6,777 bases of DNA from Candidatus Aminicenantes bacterium UBA4085 (GTDB lineage: Bacteria; Acidobacteriota; Aminicenantia; Aminicenantales; UBA4085). Where the stretch lies: positions 1-6,777 of the forward strand of contig DFYJ01000123.1 of the NCBI GenBank assembly GCA_002383325.1, in the 5' to 3' direction. A model generated the notes under the pieces. It was not told where the DNA came from. It searched no databases and saw only the letters and a program-made list of their open reading frames with translations. Shown piece after piece: positions 1-5,549 of the stretch. The stretch's first letter is position 1. Every line of letters starts with the position of its first letter. The translations under genes and the position numbers were made by a program.

Positions 1-374
1 ATCTCGAATCCGCCCTTCATGACCACGAACGTCGGCACGGCCTGGATCTTGAAGGCCGCCGCGAGCTCGCGGTGGCTCTCCGTCTCGATCTTGAGGACCA
101 TGAGGCTTCCGGCCCGCCGCCTGGCCAGGCTCTCCAGGATCGGGGCCATCATGTGACAGGGCATGCAGGTGGGCGAGGAGAAATCGATCAACAGGGGCAG
201 CTGGGCTGCCTGGATGAGGGCCACGGCCTGCTCAGGCGTCGGTTCGACGACTAGGCCGGGGGCGGGCAGGGGCGTCTTGCATCGCCCGCAAACAACAGCC
301 CGGCGGCCGGCTTCGGTGGGATAGGCGTTGGTGGCTCCGCACTGGAGACAGGACACCTTGATCTTGTCGGTCAT
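1..374 (-). CDS. Thioredoxin with N-terminal zinc-ribbon (Trx2/TrxC-like), C-terminus cut by window edge
   Basis: Protein disulfide reductase of the thioredoxin fold, most like the thioredoxin 2 type. The visible 124 residues start at the ATG complementary to 372-374 and run off the window. Residues 9-12 (CLQC) and 29-32 (CGRC) are two CxxC knuckles that would bind zinc, as in E. coli TrxC. The fold begins near residue 45. The active site is C70-M-P-C73 within FSSPTCMPCH, replacing the usual W-C-G-P-C, so both the Trp and the Gly are changed. The cis-proline loop is visible at residues 112-115 (AVPT). No signal peptide is seen, so it is probably cytoplasmic. A Shine-Dalgarno-like AAAGG (384-388) lies 9 nt before the start, and a good promoter lies just upstream. 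The family is clear; the exact redox partner and role are not. The last few dozen residues are missing. Confidence 0.9.
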   Translation of the reverse strand, partial: MTDKIKVSCLQCGATNAYPTEAGRRAVVCGRCKTPLPAPGLVVEPTPEQAVALIQAAQLPLLIDFSSPTCMPCHMMAPILESLARRRAGSLMVLKIETESHRELAAAFKIQAVPTFVVMKGGFE

Positions 375-407
375 GAGATTCAGCCTTTCAGAGTGGAATG
401 CTCCCCC

Positions 408-435
408 ATTATACGGGACGTCCGGGCCCGGTCAA
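408..435 (-). promoter_or_regulatory. Sigma70-type promoter for the thioredoxin gene
   Basis: Read on the minus strand, TTGACC (435-430) is followed by a 16-bp spacer and a perfect TATAAT (413-408). The predicted transcript start is near 401, giving a leader of about 27 nt before the thioredoxin ATG at 374. It sits in the 81-nt gap after the C69 gene, so thioredoxin can be transcribed independently of the upstream genes. The match is sequence-based only. Confidence 0.65.
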
Positions 436-455
436 AATCGCCGGCCGGCGCGGAT

Positions 456-1781
456 TCAGGCTCGCGGCATCCCGGCCTTACGGTCGAAGCCCTTCCATGC
501 GGAAGCATAGAGCGCGCCCGGATATCGGCCGGGCGCAGCGGCCAAGACCGCTTCAAGGCTGCGGGCTTCGAAGGCCTCCGCCTCGGCGAAGCAGCGGGCC
601 GTCAGCTCGTCCCGCTTGTGCTGCGGGCCGGCCAGGGCCCGCGAAATGAAATCGCGCTCCAGGGCCATTCTCTCATCCCGTCCCACAACCGACAGCGCCG
701 GATAGTCGCGCAGCATGGCTCGATGAATGCGCTCATGCCTCCAGAAAAGGGTCGCTCCATCGTAGGATCCCGTCGGGGCGGGCTCTTCCGCCGCATTCTT
801 CCCGCCGAGCCAAAAGGGCTTGAACAGGCTCGTGCAGGGAGCCGCGGTCCCGGTCAGGAAGTGGACTTGGTCCTCTTCCCTTAGGATGGAGACCATCGAA
901 CCCGTCGTTCCGGTCGTCCGGACGGGTCCCCATCCGGCATGGGCGCAGACGGTGAAGCCGGCCAGGCCCCGGGCCGGCGACCAGTCGGGCCCGGCTTCCG
1001 ACCCGTGATCGCGGAGCGCCTTCATCATCGTCGCGGCTTCGATCCGGCCTTTCTCCGCCCGCAGGATATCCTCCGTCCTGCGGCAGCGCTCACCGCAGCG
1101 ACTGAAGCGGGTGAAGAGGAAGTCCGAGTAGTCGCGGGCGAAATTGAAGGTCCGGCCCTTCTTGGTCCAGCCCTCCTTGCGGGCCGTCTGGATGAGGCCG
1201 GGCGATGCCAGATCGTACTCGCTCCCGATCGTCAGCCCGTTGGAGATCGATCGGATATCCCGGACCCTCACCGCAGCCCATTCCCGGCCGGCGGTCTCCA
1301 AGACCCAGGCTTCCCGCGGGTCGGCGATGAGGAAGCTGTTGTGGTAGGAGGTCTTGCGACGGAAGCCGCAGTTGCCGCCTTGGCCGTAGCGGGCCAGAAG
1401 ATCCGTGAGCAAGTCGCGCGCCTCCGGCGCCGTGCGGGTCCGCTCCAGGGCCAACCGCAGAAAATCCATGCCGATCAGGCCGGGCTTCTTGTCATAGGGG
1501 ACTTTGGTGAAGACCGCCTCATTGCCGATGACCAGACCGTGCTCGTTGGCCCCCATTTCGGCCCCCCAGATCCAGAAGGGCTTGGCCAGCAGGACGGCGA
1601 ATGTCTCCTCCACTTGGGGGATCCCGATATAGGTCATGCGGACTGAGGAGCCGGGAGCGTGGTTCGAATGAGGGACCTGCTGAACGAGGTGGGCCTCATT
1701 CGGCTCGCGGTCGGAGTTCTTGGCGAACAGGACGGATCCGTCCGATGTCGCCCCGCCTAGGGCCACGAAGGTGTCGCACAT
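456..1781 (-). CDS. Secernin-like peptidase C69 family Ntn-hydrolase
   Basis: A 441-residue member of the C69/secernin family of N-terminal-nucleophile hydrolases. It begins MCDTFVAL: removal of Met1 would expose Cys2 as the catalytic nucleophile, the hallmark of the family. Other family blocks are FAKNSDREPNE (19-29), WGAEMGANEHGLVIGNEAVF (72-91), the YGQGG region (132-136), TVCAHAG (277-283), TTGSMVSIL (292-300) and GTAAPCTSLFKPFW (311-324). Known members are dipeptidases or secernins; the substrate here cannot be read from sequence. There is no signal peptide, so it is likely cytoplasmic. The length is close to that of secernins. The start is supported by a GGGAAGGA purine tract immediately upstream. 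It lies 18 nt downstream of the alkD-like gene, which suggests one transcript. Confidence 0.92.
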   Translation of the reverse strand: MCDTFVALGGATSDGSVLFAKNSDREPNEAHLVQQVPHSNHAPGSSVRMTYIGIPQVEETFAVLLAKPFWIWGAEMGANEHGLVIGNEAVFTKVPYDKKPGLIGMDFLRLALERTRTAPEARDLLTDLLARYGQGGNCGFRRKTSYHNSFLIADPREAWVLETAGREWAAVRVRDIRSISNGLTIGSEYDLASPGLIQTARKEGWTKKGRTFNFARDYSDFLFTRFSRCGERCRRTEDILRAEKGRIEAATMMKALRDHGSEAGPDWSPARGLAGFTVCAHAGWGPVRTTGTTGSMVSILREEDQVHFLTGTAAPCTSLFKPFWLGGKNAAEEPAPTGSYDGATLFWRHERIHRAMLRDYPALSVVGRDERMALERDFISRALAGPQHKRDELTARCFAEAEAFEARSLEAVLAAAPGRYPGALYASAWKGFDRKAGMPRA

Positions 1782-1799
1782 GATTCCTTCCCTCTCCCC

Positions 1800-2567
1800 T
1801 CAGCGCTTGGCTCCGGGCTTGGCCTTGGACTTGGTCGCCAGGAGAAGCTTCCTGCGCTCTTCGACCGGAAATCGCTCGATGGCATATCGGAGCGTGGTCC
1901 GGGGGATCGCCGGGCCGTGCCGCAGCAGGAAGCTTCTCAGGCGGTGCATGTCCTTCTTGCCCGCCTCCCTCAGCATCCAGCCGGTGGCCTTCTGGAGGAG
2001 GTCGTCCTCCGTCCCGAACATCGCCTCGGCCGTCCGGTAGGCCTGATCGAGGAACTTCCCGTGCCGGGCCAGGGTGACGAAAGCCACGATGGAGCCGCGC
2101 CGGACCCAGCGGTTGCGGTGGCCCGTCCACCCGTAGATCTCATCGGCCAGCGTCGGCTGCTTCTCGATCAGCCAGCCCAGGGCCTCCGGGCAGAGGATGT
2201 CCACCGCGGCCCAATTGTCGCAGTAGTCCTTGGCCAGCCAGGCTTTGATCCGGCGGGCCACGGCGGCCGTGAAATCCCTCTTGTACGTCAGAAGGAGCAC
2301 GATGGCGGCCGCCTTGGCCTCATATGTCTTCTTCGGCAGGAGGATCTCGGCCAGGGCCAGGGCATCGTCCAGCGACCAGGCCGGGCGGACGCGGCCCGCG
2401 ATATCCTGGGCTAAAGCTCTCATGTCGGCCGTCGTCAAGCCGTAGAATTCGACTTGCTCGCGAAAGTAGCGGCGCGCGCCCGCCGCCCGGACCGCGTCCG
2501 CGCCCTTTTCCAGGCGGGCGACGATTTCGGCGGCGATCTCCTCCGGCTTCGGCTTGGTTGGGCTCAT
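1800..2567 (-). CDS. AlkD-type DNA alkylation repair protein (HEAT-like repeats)
   Basis: A 255-residue all-helical protein of the DNA alkylation repair (AlkD) family. These proteins hold damaged DNA in a concave HEAT-repeat surface and, in Bacillus AlkD, remove N3- and N7-alkylpurines without flipping the base. Visible residues fit the AlkD active site: W119 and D123 in the NWAAVD motif (same W-x3-D spacing as W109/D113 of Bacillus cereus AlkD), R156/R157 in NRWVRRGSIVAF, and W197 in KATGWMLRE. The length is slightly above that of AlkD (about 237), with a basic C-terminal tail (residues 241-255, rich in Lys and Arg). A strong Shine-Dalgarno GGAGGGAG (2577-2570) fixes the start. The gene is followed after 18 nt by the C69 gene. 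Enzymatic activity is inferred from the family and retained residues. Confidence 0.93.
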   Translation of the reverse strand: MSPTKPKPEEIAAEIVARLEKGADAVRAAGARRYFREQVEFYGLTTADMRALAQDIAGRVRPAWSLDDALALAEILLPKKTYEAKAAAIVLLLTYKRDFTAAVARRIKAWLAKDYCDNWAAVDILCPEALGWLIEKQPTLADEIYGWTGHRNRWVRRGSIVAFVTLARHGKFLDQAYRTAEAMFGTEDDLLQKATGWMLREAGKKDMHRLRSFLLRHGPAIPRTTLRYAIERFPVEERRKLLLATKSKAKPGAKR

Positions 2568-2584
2568 GGCTCCCTCCAGCAGGC

Positions 2585-2590
2585 ATTATA
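2585..2590 (-). promoter_or_regulatory. Possible -10 element for the alkD-like gene
   Basis: A perfect TATAAT on the minus strand lies in the 64-nt gap between the esterase stop and the alkD start. It would place transcription start near 2578, directly before the GGAGGGAG ribosome binding site. No good -35 hexamer is visible at 16-18 bp upstream (the sequence there reads about TCGAAT), so the promoter may be weak or activator-dependent. Read-through from the esterase gene is the alternative. Confidence 0.4.
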
Positions 2591-2631
2591 GCCCCGCTCG
2601 GGAGGGAATTCGAGGCCTGGAAGGCGCGAAA

Positions 2632-3795
2632 TCAGCGCAGACTGAGGAATCGGACCAGGTCGTCGACGTCGATTCTGCCGTTCGGGACGAGATCGGCCAA
2701 CGGATTCCATCCGACCGGCGCCGGCGCGGCTCCCGGCCCCACCCCCGCCATGCCCGCGCACCGCACAAGCCTCAGCCAGTCGGCGGCATCCACCGCCCCG
2801 TCCATATCCAGATCGCCGAGCAGGCCCGGCTCCAGGGCCCGGCCGATGTGCCGCACGGTCAGGAGCACGATCTCCTCCGCGCTGGGAGCAATAACCGCGC
2901 CGGACGGAGTCGGCGCAAAGCCGTGGCCGGCGTTGAGAACTTTGATCAGGGCACCGTCGTTTCCGGCCAGGCGGAGAGCCTCGGCCAGGATCTCGGATTG
3001 ACTGTAGGGAACGACGACATCCCTATCGCCGTGGATCATCATGATCGGCGGATCGTCGGGACTGACGTGGGTAACGGGCGAGGCGGTTGCGGCCGTTTCC
3101 AGGCAGATCCGGGGATCGCAGCCCAGGAAATCGGCCAGGGTCTGGATACCGGCTTGGTTCACGCCGCCGGCCATGATTCTCAGATCCGCGGGGCCGAAGA
3201 AGTCGACCACCGCCTGCACCCGGCTGGAGACGCCCTCCAGGCCCGGGCCCTCCAGCCCCGCCTCGTCGCCCGAAGTGCCCAGCAGCGCTACCAAATGGCC
3301 TCCGGCCGATCCCCCGAAGACCGCGATGCGATCGGGATCGATGCCCAGTGCATCCGCATGGGAGCGCAGGAACCGCATGGCCTGCTTGCAGTCCCAGATC
3401 TGGGCGGGAAAATGGTATTCGGGTGATAAGCGATAGTCGAGGGACGCCACCGCAAAGCCCAACTGGTAGAACAGCCTGGCGTCCTGGCGGTACAGTCCGC
3501 CGGCCTTACTGCCGGTTTTCCAGCCGCCGCCATGGATGTAGACGGCAAGGGGAACGCGCTGCTCCCGGCAGAGAACGGGCTTGGCGAAGTCGAGCTTGAG
3601 GGCCGCGCCGTCGGGCAGGCTATAGACGACGTCCAGGCGCGTGTCCAAGGCGGGAAGCGCCGCGGAGGGATCGGGCGGCAGGGGGCCCGGCACGATCCTC
3701 CCGCCGAGGCGATAGACGACCTGCGGGGCGGCGGCCGTGACAAAGACTAGGATGGAAGCCGCGACGATCAAGCCATGACGGAATCTGATCGGCAT
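2632..3795 (-). CDS. Secreted alpha/beta-hydrolase esterase with C-terminal dockerin-like module
   Basis: A 387-residue exported carboxylesterase. Residues 1-23 form a signal peptide (basic RFRH, then a hydrophobic stretch ending TAAAP). The hydrolase domain (about 50-320) resembles the BD-FAE / fold-3 esterases: oxyanion loop HGGGW (88-92), nucleophile elbow GGSAGG with Ser163, acid Asp259 in HGDRDVVVP, and His291 in AGHGF. Residues 321-387 resemble a type I dockerin: the first calcium loop has D328, D330, D332 and D339 with normal spacing; the second (D368, V370, N372, D379) is degenerate. Relatives deacylate plant polysaccharides or short acyl esters; the substrate here is unknown. The start at 3795 is chosen because GGAG lies 8 nt upstream and the signal peptide follows directly. 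The frame stays open upstream to 4179, but that part is low-complexity and overlaps the candidate RNA. An ATG at 3870 is a less likely alternative. Confidence 0.9.
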   Translation of the reverse strand: MPIRFRHGLIVAASILVFVTAAAPQVVYRLGGRIVPGPLPPDPSAALPALDTRLDVVYSLPDGAALKLDFAKPVLCREQRVPLAVYIHGGGWKTGSKAGGLYRQDARLFYQLGFAVASLDYRLSPEYHFPAQIWDCKQAMRFLRSHADALGIDPDRIAVFGGSAGGHLVALLGTSGDEAGLEGPGLEGVSSRVQAVVDFFGPADLRIMAGGVNQAGIQTLADFLGCDPRICLETAATASPVTHVSPDDPPIMMIHGDRDVVVPYSQSEILAEALRLAGNDGALIKVLNAGHGFAPTPSGAVIAPSAEEIVLLTVRHIGRALEPGLLGDLDMDGAVDAADWLRLVRCAGMAGVGPGAAPAPVGWNPLADLVPNGRIDVDDLVRFLSLR

Positions 3796-4004
3796 GGGCT
3801 CATCTCCAATCCAGGCGTTCTTCGCGAGCTGCGGCGGCACGGCTCCGGGATTCCCTTTCAACTTAGACATCGCACGGGCGCATTCCTTGGCTGAGCACAG
3901 GCCGGGACTTTCCGGGGGGTCACCGAAGGAAGCTCGGCGTCGGGCTGAGGAGACGGCCCGGACGAAAGTTTGACAAGCGGGGCGGCATGGCCGACAATGG
4001 CCGC
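3796..4004. other. Divergent intergenic region between esterase and RT cassette
   Basis: These 209 bases separate the minus-strand esterase from the plus-strand RNA/RT cassette. Frames on both strands stay open because of high GC, but their translations are Pro/Arg/Gly-rich with no recognisable family, so I treat it as non-coding. The plus-strand promoter at 3970-3998 lies at its right end. I found no convincing minus-strand promoter for the esterase here and no intrinsic terminator. Confidence 0.55.
3970..3998 (+). promoter_or_regulatory. Sigma70-type promoter for the structured RNA / RT cassette
   Basis: A perfect TTGACA (3970-3975) is followed by a 17-bp spacer and GACAAT (3993-3998), which matches TATAAT at four of six positions. 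The predicted +1 is at about 4005. This is exactly where the left arm of the long inverted repeat begins, so promoter and RNA structure support each other. It also overlaps the ATG at 3987, which makes that ATG unlikely to be the RT start if this promoter is used. Confidence 0.6.
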
Positions 4005-4031
4005 GGACGGAGGCCGGGCCGGGATCCGGCG
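4005..4031 (+). repeat. Left arm of 27-nt inverted repeat
   Basis: This arm is the reverse complement of 4179-4205 at 24 of 27 positions; two of the three differences are G-U pairs in RNA. The inner 14 positions (4018-4031) are perfect and include GGGATCCGGC. Confidence 0.85.
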
Positions 4032-4035
4032 GCCC

Positions 4036-4053
4036 CCGCGGCTTCGGCCGCGG
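4036..4053 (+). other. UUCG-capped hairpin inside the candidate RNA
   Basis: CCGCGGC, TTCG, GCCGCGG: a perfect 7-bp stem closed by a C(UUCG)G tetraloop, one of the most stable RNA hairpin caps known. It starts five nt after the left arm of the long stem ends. Confidence 0.65.
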
Positions 4054-4178
4054 CGATCGTGGCGGCGGCAGAGATTGCGGTCTTGCCGGCGCCGAGGAAA
4101 GACGGTCCCGGGAAGGGGGACCCCGCCCCAGCCGGGCGCAAACCCGACCCCTGGCCGCAAGACGAAAGCTCAACGACA

Positions 4179-4205
4179 CGCCGGATCCCGGCTCGGCTCC
4201 CGTCC
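4179..4205 (+). repeat. Right arm of 27-nt inverted repeat
   Basis: This arm pairs with 4005-4031 and ends 15 nt before the RT start chosen at 4221. Part of it (4180-4192, GCCGG-ATC-CCGGC) could also form a small local hairpin, which would compete with the long stem. Confidence 0.85.
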
Positions 4206-4220
4206 CCCTTTGTCGTCCCG

Positions 4221-5549
4221 ATGGACCTGCAACGCGCCCTCGCCGATCCCCGCCGCTACCGCCGGCAGATCGAGCGCCTTTTCGATCAAACCCTATTCAG
4301 CCCGGCCCGCCGCGCTCTGCGCCAGGACGGCGTGGGACTGGACGCGCTCTTCGACGGCCAGCGCGGGATCGCCCGCCGTCTGGCCCGGGCCGCGGCGGCC
4401 GGCGGCTATGCCTTCGAGCCGGGCCGCATTCGCCGCATTCGTGTCGACGGCAAGGAGCGGGAGGTCTTCGACTTCCGGCTGACCGACCGCATCATCCACG
4501 GCGTCGCGGCCCAGATCGTCGAGGAGGCGACTCGGCCGCTGCTTTCGGACCGCCTTTTCTCCTACCGCAAGGGCGTGTCATGGGCCGATGCCGCGGCCGG
4601 ATTCGCGGCCTATGTCCGCCGCCATCGCCGGGAGCATCCCGACCCGAAGACGCGCGGACTGCGCGTCATCCACAGGGACATCGACTCCTACACGGATTCC
4701 ATCCCGGTCGGGCCCGACTCGCCGATTTGGCCGATGCTGGCCGGTATCCTGGGCGGCTCGGACGCGCCCGCTCTTCCGGGCTGGGCGATCCTCCGTGAAG
4801 TGGTCCGGCCGCAGGTCCTGTGGCCGGGAGGCGGGCTGGGCCGTCTCCTGCGGGGCGTTCCGACGGGGCAGCCCATCTCCTGCGTCTTGTTCAACCTCTA
4901 CTTGCACGGCCTCGACCGCCGGCTGGAGTCCGTCCCGGGCGGCTTCTACGCCCGGTACTCGGACGACATCCTGTTCGCCCACCCGGACCCGGTCCGGGCC
5001 CGCGAAGCGGACCAGGCCATCGAGCGGGAGATAGCCCGCCTCGGCCTGCGGCTCAAGAAGGAAAAGAGCCGGGATATCTTCCTCAACCAGGCCGCCCGGC
5101 CGAGCCCGGAGCCGGACGGCTTCACCGGCAGCGCTTCGGCCGCTTTCCTGGGCACGGATGTGCATGCCGACGGGACCATAGCCCTGGGCCGCGAGGCGGC
5201 CCGTTCGCTGCTTCGCGACCTGGCCGATCGGGCGGAGCGGACGGCCAAGGCCGCGGCCTCCGTCTCGATCGACGAAAGGGGCCGGGCCGTTTGCGCCGTC
5301 CTCAACCGGGCCTTGCGGCCGGAGCCGGCTCCCCTGCGGCAGCGCTCCACGGACATCCTGCGCCGCCTGGCGACCCATCGGCCCCAGCTCCGTCAGCTCG
5401 ATTACCGGATCGCCCTCCTGGCCCTGCGGGCGGCCACAGGGATCGCCGGGCCGAGGGCCTTCAGGGCCGTACCCTATGCCCGCCTCAGGCGCGACTGGGG
5501 TCTGGGCTCGCTTCTCCACGAACGCAATCTCGGCCGGAGGCGCGGCTGA
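4221..5549 (+). CDS. Reverse transcriptase of unassigned class
   Basis: A 442-residue RNA-directed DNA polymerase. RT motifs appear in order: LFSYRKGVSW (112-121), motif A HRDIDSYTDSIP with catalytic D153 (151-162), the GVPTGQPIS...NLYLHGLD block (212-232), motif C YSDD (246-249) holding the other two catalytic Asp, GLRLKKEKS (275-283) and AFLGTDV (308-314). A C-terminal helical region of about 120 residues ends AFRAVPYARLRRDWGLGSLL (413-432) and probably includes the thumb. No maturase, HNH, integrase or Cas1 domain is present, and the retron VTG-type motif and the DGR-type SQ motif are not seen. The start is uncertain: ATG 4221 lacks a clear Shine-Dalgarno. An in-frame ATG at 3987 would add 78 low-complexity Pro/Ala/Arg-rich residues encoded across the inverted repeat and upstream of the predicted transcript start, so I reject it. 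The stop overlaps the next gene by 1 nt. The RT call is firm; its class and role are unknown. Confidence 0.9.
   Translation: MDLQRALADPRRYRRQIERLFDQTLFSPARRALRQDGVGLDALFDGQRGIARRLARAAAAGGYAFEPGRIRRIRVDGKEREVFDFRLTDRIIHGVAAQIVEEATRPLLSDRLFSYRKGVSWADAAAGFAAYVRRHRREHPDPKTRGLRVIHRDIDSYTDSIPVGPDSPIWPMLAGILGGSDAPALPGWAILREVVRPQVLWPGGGLGRLLRGVPTGQPISCVLFNLYLHGLDRRLESVPGGFYARYSDDILFAHPDPVRAREADQAIEREIARLGLRLKKEKSRDIFLNQAARPSPEPDGFTGSASAAFLGTDVHADGTIALGREAARSLLRDLADRAERTAKAAASVSIDERGRAVCAVLNRALRPEPAPLRQRSTDILRRLATHRPQLRQLDYRIALLALRAATGIAGPRAFRAVPYARLRRDWGLGSLLHERNLGRRRG
5536..5540 (+). promoter_or_regulatory. Shine-Dalgarno of the membrane protein gene, inside the RT coding end
   Basis: GGAGG lies 8 nt before the ATG at 5549, inside the last codons of the RT gene. 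It fixes the start of the downstream gene and indicates coupled translation of the two proteins from one mRNA. Confidence 0.75.

Larger units (their letters stand above)
4005..4205 (+). ncRNA. Candidate structured non-coding RNA upstream of the reverse transcriptase
   Basis: About 201 nt whose ends form one long stem: 4005-4031 pairs with 4179-4205 as 24 Watson-Crick pairs, two G-U pairs (4012/4198, 4017/4193) and a single A-C mismatch (4011/4199). The enclosed 147 nt contain a 7-bp hairpin with a UUCG tetraloop (4036-4053), a 5-bp stem that can be extended around 4066-4088, a 6-bp stem GGTCCC/GGGACC (4104-4122), a 4-bp stem (4133-4146), and a mostly unpaired A-rich stretch at about 4155-4178. 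The predicted transcript start coincides with the first base of the stem. RT-linked RNAs such as retron msr-msd RNAs often lie just before the RT gene and have paired ends, so this could be the template or a cofactor of the RT. Alternatively it is a structured 5' leader regulating RT translation. No clear terminator follows, so read-through into the RT is likely. It belongs to no RNA family I recognise. Confidence 0.6.

Noticed and set aside
422..450. Palindromes CCGGGCCCGG and CGCCGGCCGGCG as a terminator of the C69 gene
   Set aside because: The possible stems are only about 4-5 bp and the T run after them is short (ATTTTG). The same bases contain the -35 and spacer of the thioredoxin promoter.
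939..1646. 235-residue plus-strand open frame
   Set aside because: It is antisense to the well-conserved C69 gene.
2554..3426. 290-residue plus-strand open frame
   Set aside because: It is antisense to the esterase and its catalytic motifs; GC-driven shadow frame.
3796..4179. Upstream extension of the esterase frame on the minus strand (515-residue version)
   Set aside because: The extra 128 residues are low-complexity, precede the signal peptide, and overlap the promoter and candidate RNA. ATG 3795 has a well-placed GGAG and a signal peptide right after it.
3987..4220. N-terminal 78-residue extension of the RT from ATG 3987
   Set aside because: It is Pro/Ala/Arg/Gly-rich with no domain, lies across the long inverted repeat, and its ATG sits upstream of the predicted transcript start. 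The conserved RT region begins at the methionine encoded at 4221. The frame is open far upstream simply because of high GC.
4578..5519. 313-residue minus-strand open frame
   Set aside because: It is the antisense of the RT, rich in Arg, Gly and Pro with no recognisable family; the plus strand carries the clear RT motifs.
4005..5549. Diversity-generating retroelement
   Set aside because: The RT lacks the DGR-type SQ motif, and I saw no template/variable repeat pair with adenine-specific differences in the window. Repeats outside the window cannot be excluded.
4005..5549. Classical retron
   Set aside because: The RNA layout is retron-like, but the RT does not show the NAxxH and VTG-type retron motifs, and I could not identify a convincing branching guanosine or msd region. 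I kept the neutral label of RT-associated RNA candidate.
4005..5549. Group II intron
   Set aside because: There is no maturase or HNH region in the RT, no recognisable domain V hairpin, and the RT is coupled directly to another gene.
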